Source of the DNA: Arctopsyche grandis
Lineage: Eukaryota > Arthropoda > Insecta > Trichoptera > Hydropsychidae
Reading direction: 5' to 3'
Length of the DNA: 64,000 nucleotides
Assembly: GCF_051622035.1 (NCBI RefSeq)
Contig: NC_135362.1
Location: 15,723,501-15,787,500 of the forward strand
Shown: one piece after another, positions 38,022 through 48,217 of the stretch
Layout: each line of letters opens with the position of its first letter
Position numbering within the stretch: position 1 is the first letter of the stretch
The notes under the pieces: generated by a model
The model's database searches: none
What the model was told of the DNA's origin: nothing
The model's input: only the letters and a program-made list of their open reading frames with translations
Translations under genes and position numbers: made by a program

Positions 38022-38240
38022 TCATCATCATCATCATATACAGCCATTCACCATCCACTTCTGGATGAAAGCCTTTCCAACACGCTTCCATTCGTCTTGT
38101 TTTGTGCAACTCTCAACCATCTCATCCCACACGTTTTTTTTTTTATTTCGTCTACCCATCTTCCTTAGTGCCTTCCTTTCACCATTCTGTTGAATACCTG
38201 TCTTGCACTTCTTTTGTCAATATATTACATACAGCAGTGG
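38022..38240 (-). mobile_element. LINE 3'-end fragment
   Basis: The reverse strand matches the 3' end of the LINE at 45.7 kb: the block encoding the end of ORF2 (GEAF-like, with GATGAGATGG) followed by (ATG)n. It is heavily truncated and diverged. Confidence 0.55.
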
Positions 38241-38850
38241 ACGCCACGCGAGCTTTTTCGGGCGTAGTTCATTTTTATTACATACCTCCTTTACTTTTCA
38301 CTTACGATTACAATTCAGGAAAAAATTTGCCTCTTATCCGATCGTTTTCATACTTTGCCATATTGCTCATTTTGGTCATCAATATAAGTAAATGGATCCT
38401 CCGCCATTACGATGTTGCAAAAATATCGTGTAAGACGCGTTTTAAATTTGAATTTCTGTAAAGTGCCTGACGTTTATCCAGTTTTTAGTTTAAAACATAA
38501 ATGGCGGTAGTTAAATGAAATTTTTGGTATTTTTATTCAAAATAATAATTTTATATACAATTTATATTAATTCCAGTATTATCCCATTGGCCTTTTTATC
38601 TATGTATAGATTCAGTGGACAGACGATAACTAAATTGGGTGCACCAATTTATCTCGATACTTCTCAGTTCATCTCGATTGAAATAAGTAGCCATTTAATT
38701 ATATTTTAGTAGTTATCATATATTGCACCATATCAATAGAAAGATTGGGCTTTTATCTAACTTAATTTTAGATGATTCCTATAAACTGCCATGTGTCAAA
38801 TATGAATGTTAAGTGTTGATGTTGATATTGAACAAGTACTTTTTATAAAA
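38241..38850. other. Non-coding stretch
   Basis: AT-rich with no supported gene. Confidence 0.4.
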
Positions 38851-39069
38851 TCTAATATATAATTTCGAAAGAGACTTTGTATGTAAATATATATGTTTAT
38901 AAGTAACTTTGGTTGGTAATTGTAAACAAAACAAAATTTCTATGACGACGAGTCGATTTTTTTTTTTCGATTCAAATAAATTTAATAAAAAAACAAATGA
39001 ATATTTACTGTTAGATTCGCCATGTTTACGCTGTTTATAAAAAATAGCGAAGCCGGGTAAAATAACTTG
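38851..39069 (+). mobile_element. Short non-autonomous Helitron
   Basis: The 5' end TCTAATATATAATTTCG and the 3' end AGCGAAGCCGGGTAA...CTTGT match the ends of small insect Helitrons (5' TC, 3' CTRR-like, here CTTG). A short hairpin GCTGTTT..AAATAGC lies just before the 3' end. There are no terminal inverted repeats and no coding capacity. Confidence 0.6.
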
Positions 39070-39888
39070 TATAATATAAAACTACTAAACGTTGAATTCG
39101 TTCCTAGGTGCAATGCTTTGCATTGTTTTGCACCCTTAGAATTTCATTCTCTTCGATGTTTTTGATGTATAAATCGGAAAAATGGTAAGTATGCAGATAT
39201 TTATTGCATTTGCGAGTTGACTATACGCTAATATTTATCGGTTTCGGTAAAGTTTCGTGCTCGTCTCCGAATGGTGTAAAAAGGTACCGAATCGGTATCG
39301 GCACGCCATCGACGAAACCCACGCAAATCCCATTACTATTATTTATTCGAATAATATTTTCGCATACATGTTGTAATGCACAATTTTGACACATTATTGA
39401 TCGCGACGAATTGTTCTTTTGCGGCCATTTATTGTTTTTGTTTTTTTGTCATGTCGACATTGCCACAGAGCGTCCGCCAACCTGCTTACGAATTAGTCGC
39501 GATCCCCCAAAATGCTATTGTAATTAATTTTACGTAAAAATTACACAACAAAACAAACCCATTATTATAAACCAAAATAATATAACTGTAGGTATTTTAA
39601 TACTACAGTTGAGCAACAAATAAAATTCAAATTTTATTTGATGTGCCAATACTGGGTAAATATAATACCACGTTATTCGTAAAATACAACTACAAAATAA
39701 GTGCAAAAGAAGGTTAAAATATTGACTGCAACTTTTCAAGTTACGATTAGAAATTTATTGCATTGCAAAGATGCATTGATGATGCTCTCTTCATTAGGAA
39801 ACCAGGAAAATATACATATTCCTTAATATACACCAAAAAAAACCATCCCCAGCATCACTTTCGTCTTCAAATTCATTCATCTATATAT
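39070..39888. other. Non-coding stretch
   Basis: A GC-richer patch lies at about 39,190-39,490. No supported gene. Confidence 0.4.
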
Positions 39889-40476
39889 ATGTTACACCGA
39901 ATCCATGAAATTGTCTATTACAAGCATTCGGCAAGAGAATTGCCGAATGCGTGAAAAATGCAAGCACGTTGCCCAGTTCACGGATTCCGTAAATTCTTTG
40001 CCGAATGCGTGAACTGGACAGCGTGCTATATTATAACCAAGTGTCAAAGTGACAGCTGAATAAGGATGTTTAATTTAGTTTAATTTACATATTATTATGT
40101 ATAATATGACTACATACATATGTTTCACTGTTAAAATATTGATCAAAATGTATAAAAATGGCATTAATTTATGTATAAGTCATATGAGATGATCGAAATA
40201 TAGGTATGTAGTCATATTATACATAATAATATGTAAATTAAACAAAACTAAACTTTGACACTTGTCCATGCTGTCTAGTTCTAAAAAACAACACCGGAGC
40301 GCTGCTGTCTATTTGCCGACTCCATGCTTTGAGCAGACGAATTCTTGCCGAATACACGCATTCGCCAAAAAAATTGCCAAATCCGTGAACTGGGCAACAT
40401 GCTTGCATTTTTCACGCATTCGGCAATTCTCTTGCCGAATGCGTGTAGTAGACAATTTCACGGATTCGGTGTAACA
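39889..40476. mobile_element. Long fold-back element, about 590 bp
   Basis: The ends start GTTACACCGAATCC and are inverted at the other side (GGATTCGGTGTAAC). The first 100 bp or so of each arm pair well, including the inner hairpin GCATTCGGCAAGAGAATTGC. Inner blocks (TTACATATTATTATGTATAA and CAAGTGTCAAAG) are also inverted, around a loop at about 40,121-40,202. ATATAT repeats flank it. It sits inside the TCTATATATATAAAAATTA start of the Helitron-like repeat on its right. Confidence 0.7.
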
Positions 40477-40945
40477 TATATAAAAATTAATGTCTGTGTG
40501 TGTGCGTGTGTCTCGAATAGGCTGCTAAAACCACTGAACCGATTACGATGGAACTTTCTGGATTTGTTGTATTCATGTCCAGGAAGATTACTGTGAAAAA
40601 AAACGGGATAAAATGGGAACGGAAACGGGAAAAACGGGAATGGGTGTCATTGCAACGTTATAATTTCAAATGTTTTCGCGTCGCGACCAAAGTGATCGCT
40701 GCCTGCGTTTTTCCGACAAATGGGAATGGGAACGGGAACGGGAATTGCATGCGTTATTGTGGCGTTATTGTTATTATTAAATGCTGAACATGCGTTATTG
40801 TTATTATTAATTTCAAATGTGTTCGCTGCCTGCGTTTTTCTGACAAATGGGAACGGGAACGAGAACGAGAATGAGAACGGGAATGGGAACGGGAACGGAA
40901 ACGGGAATTGCATGTGTTATTATGGCATTGCAACGCATGCCGGGG
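40477..40945 (+). mobile_element. Helitron-like repeat with GGGAAC minisatellite
   Basis: It starts with the TATATAAAAATTAATGTCTG and CTGAACCGATTACGATG blocks and ends with TTGCAACGCATGCCGGG. This arrangement is common in insect Helitron-like repeats. The interior holds two tandem copies of a unit of about 140 bp (CGCTGCCTGCGTTTTTC...GGGAATTGCATG), each with a GGGAAY hexamer array. Open frames across it are low-complexity. Assignment to Helitrons is from recalled end motifs and is uncertain. Confidence 0.5.
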
Positions 40946-40946
40946 T

Positions 40947-41010
40947 TCGATCTTTGCCTTCCGATATTTGCGTTTTCGGGCGTTTCACATTCGGGCCCGT
41001 GAGGTAGACC
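40947..41010. repeat. Terminal piece of the fold-back family
   Basis: TCGATCTTTGCCTTCCGATA followed by TTTGCGTTTTC and ending GTAGACCCC matches the outer end of one arm of the 410-bp fold-back element. It abuts the Helitron-like end. Confidence 0.6.
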
Positions 41011-41568
41011 CCAAAAAAGTGTATGGATTATTATAATATGCATTAAAATGAATGCTTTCAGCCTACCATAAACCAACACAAATAAAACTGCACGTAAAAA
41101 ATGCGTCTCGATTGTTAAATACATAATTTAATTATATTTATACCCTGGGAGTAATAAGAGTAAGAGTAATAAACTGCAAAATAAAAAAATCGCATGTTTA
41201 TTTATTGATTGGTGATGCAAATATAATAATTTAAATTTCGCCGTAAAATGAATTTTTATTTTCCGTGTTATGGCAACACCGTCTACCATAAAACGTTCAT
41301 CTGTCAGACTATTTTGACAGCTGCATCAGGCGGCTTATCGACGTAATACTCTATTAAACTCTCTTTAAATCACTCTTATAACAAAATTTTACTGTATTTA
41401 TATCACTCGAGTGACGGAATTATCAGTTCTAACTTGATTCAGTATTTTTACACATGTTATATCTTCAATTAAGCTAACCTCAAATCAATGTTTAAGCTTG
41501 TATTATGTTGAGTATTCACAGGTAGCTTTGCGATTGCAAAAATTTGTTCTTTCCGCCTCAGAAATGTT
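41011..41568. promoter_or_regulatory. Upstream region of LARGE
   Basis: This segment lies between the repeat cluster and the LARGE start codon. It holds an E-box CAGCTG near 41,320. No defined promoter element could be placed, and the transcription start is unknown. Confidence 0.3.
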
Positions 41569-44396
41569 ATGCTACGAATTATTTCGAGACCATGGCTAAG
41601 TTTCGTGCTTGGCGCGTGGATTACTCTTCTGATAGTATTTTACAAATGGCCCGACAAAGATATTTCTATTCTGGAGAAACAAAATGAAATGTTAAAACTA
41701 CAATTAAAGATGTCCCACAATCATATGGAAGATTTGCTGAAAAACAATAAGGCCGGTGTCAGTTTGAATCACGACTTCAGCAACACAGTTAGGAGCCCTA
41801 TCCATCTTTACAAGTTTTTTCGATATGCAAATTATTTTATGTAATGTTGACTTTTACAGGTTATTGATGAAAATATAGACGCTTGCGAAGTAATACATGT
41901 TGCGATGGTTTGTGGAGGTTACAATTCAACACGAGGCATCGTCCCGTTGATCAAATCAATTCTGTTCTATAGAAGAAATCCAATTCATTTTCATTTAATG
42001 GTGGACGATGTAGCCTTCACCATACTTGAAACTTTATTTAATACCTGGGATCTCCCTGAAGGTTTCTTTATGTTTTCTACTTCTGATCTGGAAGCATTAG
42101 TATTTATGATTTAAATATTTTTACTTGTCTTGCAGTTACAATTACTTTTTATCATACGAATGATGCCATCCCAATGGTCTCATGGATTCCTAATGCGCAT
42201 TATTCGGGGATTTTTGGTCTTTTAAAATTGACTTTGCCAAATGTTCTGCCGAAAAATCTGAAAAAAGTAATCGTCCTCGATACAGATTTGACATTTTTGT
42301 CTGATATCGCAGAACTATGGGTGCTGTTCCAGAAAATGAAAAATGAAGTAAATTTTTAATTTTTGAAAATCATGAAATAATATAATCTTGATTTCATATC
42401 TAATTCAAATTACATTTGCAGATTTTTGGTCTTGTTGAAAATCAAAGTGATTGGTATTTGGGAAAATTGTGGCATGAATTTAAACCTTGGCCAGCAATAG
42501 GCCGAGGTTTCAACACTGGAGTCATCCTTCTTCATCTTGATAATATAAGAATTCAAATTAATTGGTTACTTCTATGGAAAAATGTTACCGAAGTAAATCT
42601 TTTAAAATACACCGGAACAAAACTTGCTGATCAAGACATTTTCAATGCAATAATTAAACAATACCCTGATATAGTTTATAAAATGGATTGTGAATGGAAT
42701 GTTCAATTGAGCGATAATAGTAGAAGCGAACGATGCTATGCTAGAAACTATAGCATTATTAAGGTAGTAATTTCACAACTCTAACATCATTCTTATTTTT
42801 CTTAAAAAAATCATTCTTATTTTAAAATCATACAGGTTATACATTGGAACTCACCAAGAAAATATAAAGTGAAACTGAAAAATATTAAATACTTCCAAAA
42901 TGTTCACCAAATGTTTTTAGGATATGACGGTAATTTATTACGAAGCAAACTAATTATTTGCAAAGAAGATTTTTCTTCTAATAAGGTTTAGTGAATTCTA
43001 GTTCATTTATTATTTTTTTAATATATTGTCTTCATCATAGAATACATTTTAATTAATGTTATTTTTAGCTCAATGATACTGATCCATGTTTTGCTTTTCG
43101 TCATGGTCATATGACAAAATTGAGAACCCATTTATATTTTATGGAGTTTGCTTATAGTCATAAAGATAGTTATGATGTAACTTTAGTTGCCCAGCTTTCG
43201 ATGGATAGGCTACAATTTGTAGAAGAATTGAGCTCGCACTGGGAAGGTAAATGCATAGTCTATCATATTAATACTACAATTGTGAGGTTCTATTCAATAT
43301 TTGACTTTAATAGGTCCTATGAGTTTGGCATTTTACATATCTGATGCAGAATCGCAAGAACTGCTAACTTTCGTGGAAGATTGGTCCGAATTGCTAAAGA
43401 AAAGAAAAAACATTGCATATCATTTGGTTTACAAGCAAGGGGTATGTTGATAAAAATATTGTTTAATGTTCATTCGTAAATGTATGTCTGTTTTTCATTA
43501 TTATATTTCTTGTGTGTTTTAGACACACTATCCTGTTAATCACTTACGAAATGTAGCACTGAAAAATGTTGTGACTCCTTATGTATTTTTAATGGATATT
43601 GACTTCTTACCGATGTTCGGAATTTATGATTATCTTAGGAAATCGATACAGCTTACTAATCCAGGACCTTTAAAAAAGGTAAATAAAATACGATTATTGG
43701 TCACAATCACTATTTAACTCATTAAATTTTTCAGGCTTTGGTTGTGCCAGCTTTCGAGACTCAACGTTATCGCTCAAAATTTCCTAGAAATAAGTCCAAT
43801 GTTTTGAAACAGCTGGAGGCTGGGAATTTATACACCTTTAGATATCATGTATGGAAGAAAGGCCATGCGCCGACAGACTATTTGAAGTGGAGAAATTCTA
43901 GCTATCCATATCAGGTTGAATATTTAATAATACTAATAATTTGTTTTAAAAATATGATATTGTTTATTGAATCAAAACAATTCAATGATTTTTAATGTGG
44001 TAGATTGAGTGGCAGCCAGACTATGAACCATATATTGTAGCTCATAATTCAATTCCATCATATGATCCACGGTTTACCGGTTTTGGATGGAATAAAGTGT
44101 CGCACGTGATGGAAATGTATGCTCAAGGATATACTTTCATTGTTTTACCATCTGCGTTTATTGTACACATGCCTCATGCGCCTTCTCTGGAAATAAATCA
44201 GTTTAGAAACTCAATACAGTACCGAATGTAAGTTGTTTAGACCTATGGCATACACTGCATGAAATATTAAATTAATATTGACAATTAATTTAACACGAGA
44301 TATAATTTGTACAGGTGTCTGAAAAAGTTAAAGGAAGAGTTTATTGGAGACCTTAATAAAAAATATCATAAAGACTTCAACATTGATAATATGTGA
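41569..44396 (+). CDS. LARGE: LARGE xylosyl- and glucuronyltransferase
   Basis: Bifunctional Golgi type II glycosyltransferase that adds repeating xylose-glucuronate disaccharides (matriglycan) to alpha-dystroglycan. Eleven exons join in phase to 690 residues: 41569-41787, 41860-42061, 42136-42347, 42422-42763, 42836-42985, 43069-43246, 43314-43441, 43523-43678, 43735-43914, 44004-44227 and 44315-44396. A membrane anchor lies at residues 10-25, then a short stem. The GT8-like xylosyltransferase domain has [14 protein letters not shown] at its start and DTD at 189-191. The GT49-like glucuronyltransferase domain has DID at 502-504 within FLMDIDFLP. Both metal-binding motifs are intact. Length is slightly below vertebrate LARGE1 (about 756). 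The exon 1 donor (ACA|GTTAGG) is the least certain junction. The next ATG upstream (41564) is out of frame. A candidate AATAAA is at 44661. Confidence 0.93.
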
Positions 44397-44839
44397 TAAT
44401 TATTACGGGCAAAATATGCTCTTATCGGTTTATGTACATTTAGATAATGAACAAAATCTTTGATATTGTTATCTGGTGCCACTTTTATGGCATGGGACTA
44501 TTATGAATTGATATTAAAAAGTATTATACGTGTTTATTAATTTTATTAACAAACAATGTTTTAGTGAGTATATTTTTCTTTTTTTTTTAACATATCGAAT
44601 TATAACATATGCTTGTTTTCATTGTATTGTTGTATACCAAAGAAATTTGTGCCAAAATTTAATAAAAAATATATAAATCAATGCTTTATTATTATAAGTA
44701 TGAATTTTATGTCCAAATTCTTTAGTACGTATTTTACAAATTTAGATATGGATGCGATGCTGCGCGGCAATATTAGGTAAACAGCATTTGAACTACGCAT
44801 CAAATTATATCAATCATTCGTTAAGTACCTCCGAGCAGG
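44397..44839. other. 3' flank of LARGE
   Basis: AT-rich, probably the 3' UTR, with AATAAA at 44661-44666. No other feature. Confidence 0.4.
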
Positions 44840-45126
44840 ATGGACGAAATGGACGCTATTATATATGTAGTATCTTTGCTATGCGAGGAAGAAGAGTCAA
44901 GAAAATACCGAAAATTATGGCTACATGATATTTCAAATTCATGAAATGAAGAAAGAGAGTATCATACTATTGCCACGGCTTAAAAAGGCTCTGACCAGAT
45001 TTCACTCGTATTTTAGAATGTCTCAAAGTAAATTCGGCGAGGTATTAGATATTATGCAAACCAATGTAGAAAAACAAAACACAACGTTCCGATAAGCGTG
45101 GAAGAGAAAATCATGGTGACAATAAG
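44840..45126 (+). pseudogene. PIF/Harbinger (HARBI1-like) transposase fragment
   Basis: Starting at ATG 44840, an acidic Glu-run followed by ESRKYRKLWLHDI shifts frame into LLPRLKKALTRFHSYFRMSQ. It continues to a second shift before PISVEEKIMVTIR. This is the N-terminal order of Harbinger nucleases (WvhpI...F..yfRMs...F..ll..i...i.k..t..r..is.eekl.vtLR). Two frameshifts and the absence of the DDE part make it a pseudogene. The reading ends at AAG|GTAAGT, so it may once have been spliced to sequence near 45,186. Confidence 0.6.
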
Positions 45127-45690
45127 GTAAGTAATTTTTATTGGGGAATATATAATTGAATTATATTTTAATTGTATTCACTAGGTACACGGAACTTTAT
45201 TTCAAATACTGACATGTTATGCATTTAAATTTAGAAAATTTTGACAGTATTGTGGCAGTTCCCGACGCTCTGGCCGTAAACCAAGATGCACCGAGACTTC
45301 CATGCCCGCAGCTGAATGTCTATGGCTTGTATTTTTATTTACTGGTAAGTATTTAAAAGTAAAAAAAGGAAATATTTTAATGGTATTTCTTACGAGATTT
45401 TTATTATTATCGACTCTCTAGTCATTCGCGCAATAATATTTGTGCAGTTTTCTGTGCGCCGAATTTGCATGCGCCAGGAGATCCGACTCGTGATTTTCCT
45501 GGTAGCGATTCATTTTTGCGATGTAATCATCGAATTATCATTACATGACAAAAACTCATTATTAAAAAATAAGTGTCAAGGGCTATTTTTCCAAAATATA
45601 CGTCCAACTATTTATCAATGACTTCTAAATTCCACAATTCTTGGCGTAAGTATATTTCATTAATGAAACTGAGTGCTTCTTAAATTGACC
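45127..45690. other. Unassigned stretch after the Harbinger fragment
   Basis: Possible decayed continuation of the transposase: an acceptor-like site at 45,185, then short open pieces containing AVPDALAVNQD. Homology was not established. Confidence 0.3.
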
Positions 45691-45699
45691 AACTATTAT

Positions 45700-46565
45700 T
45701 CATCATCATTTACAGCCTTCCACCATCCATTGCTGGATGAAGGCCTCTCCAACACGCTCCAACTCGTCTCTGTTTTGCGTAACTCTCATCCATCTCACCC
45801 CACACATTTTCCTAATTTCGTCTACCCATCTTCCCTGTGGTCTTCCTTTTACCCTTTTCATTCTCTCGGATACTATTCAAGCACTTCTTTTATCCACCTT
45901 TCGTCCATTCTTCTAGCCACATGGCCCGCCCATTGCCATTTCAATATCTTTACTCTATCCACTATGTCCACTACCCTTATCATACTTCTCACCCAAGTGT
46001 TCCGCTTCCTGTCTTTCCTCGTTATGCCAAGCATACAGCATTCCATAGTTCTTTGAGTGCATTGGAATTTGTATAGCATCTTAGCGTTCAGTGTCCAAGT
46101 TTCACATCCATACGTCATTACTGTCAAAACACATTGATCGAAGATCTTTTTCTTAAGGCAGAGTGGCATTTTTGATTTAAAATCAACATCCATTCGTCCA
46201 AATGCACTCCACCATAATTTCATACGTCTCTTTATTTCTTTATCTTTACTACCGGACATGTCAATTATTTGACCTAAATATAAATAATTATATACTACTT
46301 CTACTGGTTTATCATCTAATGAAATCCTATCAGGCATGCAATAACTATTGAACATTAGTTTGGTCTTATCTACGCTAATTTTTAATCCTACTTTCCCTGT
46401 CCAGCTGTGTTAGTCTGTTAAATAGGTCAGCTGGATCGCGAGCTATTAAAACTATATCGTCTGCGAACCAAAGATGATTCAAGAAGCGACTCAAGCACCG
46501 CATTGAATAGCTTGGGCGAGATGGTATCTCCTTTTAAAATGTGAACAAAGTTATCCTCTACGAAT
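45700..46565 (-). mobile_element. Truncated non-LTR retrotransposon (LINE)
   Basis: On the minus strand it reads GDTISPKLFNAVLESLL, an internal deletion, FADDIVLIARDPADLFN, then VVYNYLYLGQIID, MTYGCETWTLN, WAGHVARRMDERW, and finally GEAFIQQWMVEGCK. It ends in stops and an (ATG)n tail near 45,700. FADD is the reverse-transcriptase active-site box. The order is that of RTE/endonuclease-type LINE ORF2 proteins. Frameshifts lie near 45,873 and between 46,355 and 46,430. Related 3' ends lie at 38.0 kb and 54.4 kb. Confidence 0.8.
45873..46355 (-). pseudogene. LINE ORF2 C-terminal portion
   Basis: The longest open part of the LINE, 160 codons. It covers the thumb and C-terminal region after the polymerase (YLYLG..., CETWTLN, AGHVARR). 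It starts downstream of the catalytic FADD box, which lies in another frame near 46,440-46,465. It is interrupted at both ends. Confidence 0.75.
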
Positions 46566-47251
46566 AAAAAGTTCCAATTCACCGTCTTGTGTCGTGTTTG
46601 TGTATGTAGAGAGCAGAAAACAAACATGTATTTGTATAGCGAGCGATATAGAGCGATACTCGGCAGCACACAGCCAAACCAACAATAGTGCAGGGATGTA
46701 TTATTTTATGATGCCAGACGCCTGATATGCTGATGCACGTGCTTTATTTATGATAGCTGAAGGCAGAGTGAGGTAGCTACTCTGAACACAGCCGAGTTGG
46801 TCCCCACTCGCAAAAAGGTGACCAAACTCGACCATGTCGTATAGCGAGCCGTCACACTTTTAAACCCAGTGACTAATGGCTATCACATGACCAACGACAT
46901 AAATTGACACATTAAATATTATTAAAATCGTATATATAATGATTTCAAAAGCAGAAAATTAAATATTTGGCATGAAAAATAGTTTGGCCAAATGTTTCCG
47001 CACTGCGTGTTGAATGTTGCAGTTGGTAATTCTGAAAGCGCGCACTGTCCGTTTGGCGTGGCGTCTTTTCTCCGTTTCAGTAGCTGCGTCTCTTTAACTT
47101 GAAAAAAAAGACCAAGTAATGCTTGACATTTCTAAAATTATTACAATATACATATTACAGCCCGCGTCCATTTGATTGCGTTGAAAGCTTGTTCCAATTT
47201 TAGTTTACTTTAAACGGTTTATCTTCCAGCTTCTGTTCTTAAGACTACAAC
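46566..47251. promoter_or_regulatory. Region upstream of REC8
   Basis: Intergenic. The segment 46,620-46,880 is GC-richer and of unknown origin. The REC8 promoter should lie in the last few hundred bases before 47,252, but no core element was recognised. Confidence 0.3.
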
Positions 47252-48162
47252 ATGTTTTACGATCTGCAACTGTTGAAGAAAGGCGGTCGCTTTTATTTAT
47301 GTCATCTCGCCGCTTCGTGGCCTACGCAGTTTAAGGCTGTCACCAACAGAACCATAAGAACGTGCAACTTTATCGATATATGGTTCTCATCCATTACATA
47401 TCACTTAATTCAACTTTGCATATTGTTATTATGGCTTTAATTTTACATGTGAAATGTATTGCAGTGAAGATCTTCGCATGTTCGTATCGACGGAGTCCAG
47501 CGCTCCCTCTCGGAGATTCTCACTCCGTCTCAGCGTTCGTTTGTTAATGGGCCTATTGATATTGTTTCAGAGAAAAGTTGATCTGCTTGCCTGTAAGTAT
47601 CTAGTCATTAGATGCATACATAATGTGACCATTTATTTTTGTCCTCAAAACGGGACATCTACCAATTTTTACGTAATAGTATGTGTATTCAAGAAAACGC
47701 GTATTTTTTCATAGTTTTTATTTATTAATGAAATGAACAGGAATGAATAATATAAATATAAAAAAATTATGTTGTTGTTTTTATGATGAACAAATTTTCT
47801 TAAGTATTACTGGGTTTGCTTTTAAATAAGAATGAAATTCTTGGCAGGATTTATTAAAATTGATTTTAATTAACAACATTGCTTTAAGAACTGCAATTGC
47901 GTTTTTTCGGTCGTCCACAACTTGTTCATCTGTGAAAAGACTCTTTCTTTCTACGGGTGCATTAGTTCCGTGCAGGCATAAAATGTATTCAATAATTATA
48001 CGATATATATATATATATATATAATAATTCAATAAATATACTCTCCTTTTGAAAACGGGACATTTCGACATCCCGAAGATGTGCTTGGGGACAACGCTAC
48101 GGTCCCGTTCTAAACGGGACGTATGGTCACTTTATGCATACATAACATTCTTTATATTGTAA

Positions 48163-48217
<55 letters not shown>

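Noticed and set aside
40548-41124. Overlapping frames with Gly-Asn or Pro-Val/Phe repeats
   Set aside because: They are translations of the GGGAAC hexamer array within the Helitron-like repeat.
45673-46076. Plus-strand frames of 127 and 79 codons
   Set aside because: They are antisense shadows of the minus-strand LINE ORF.
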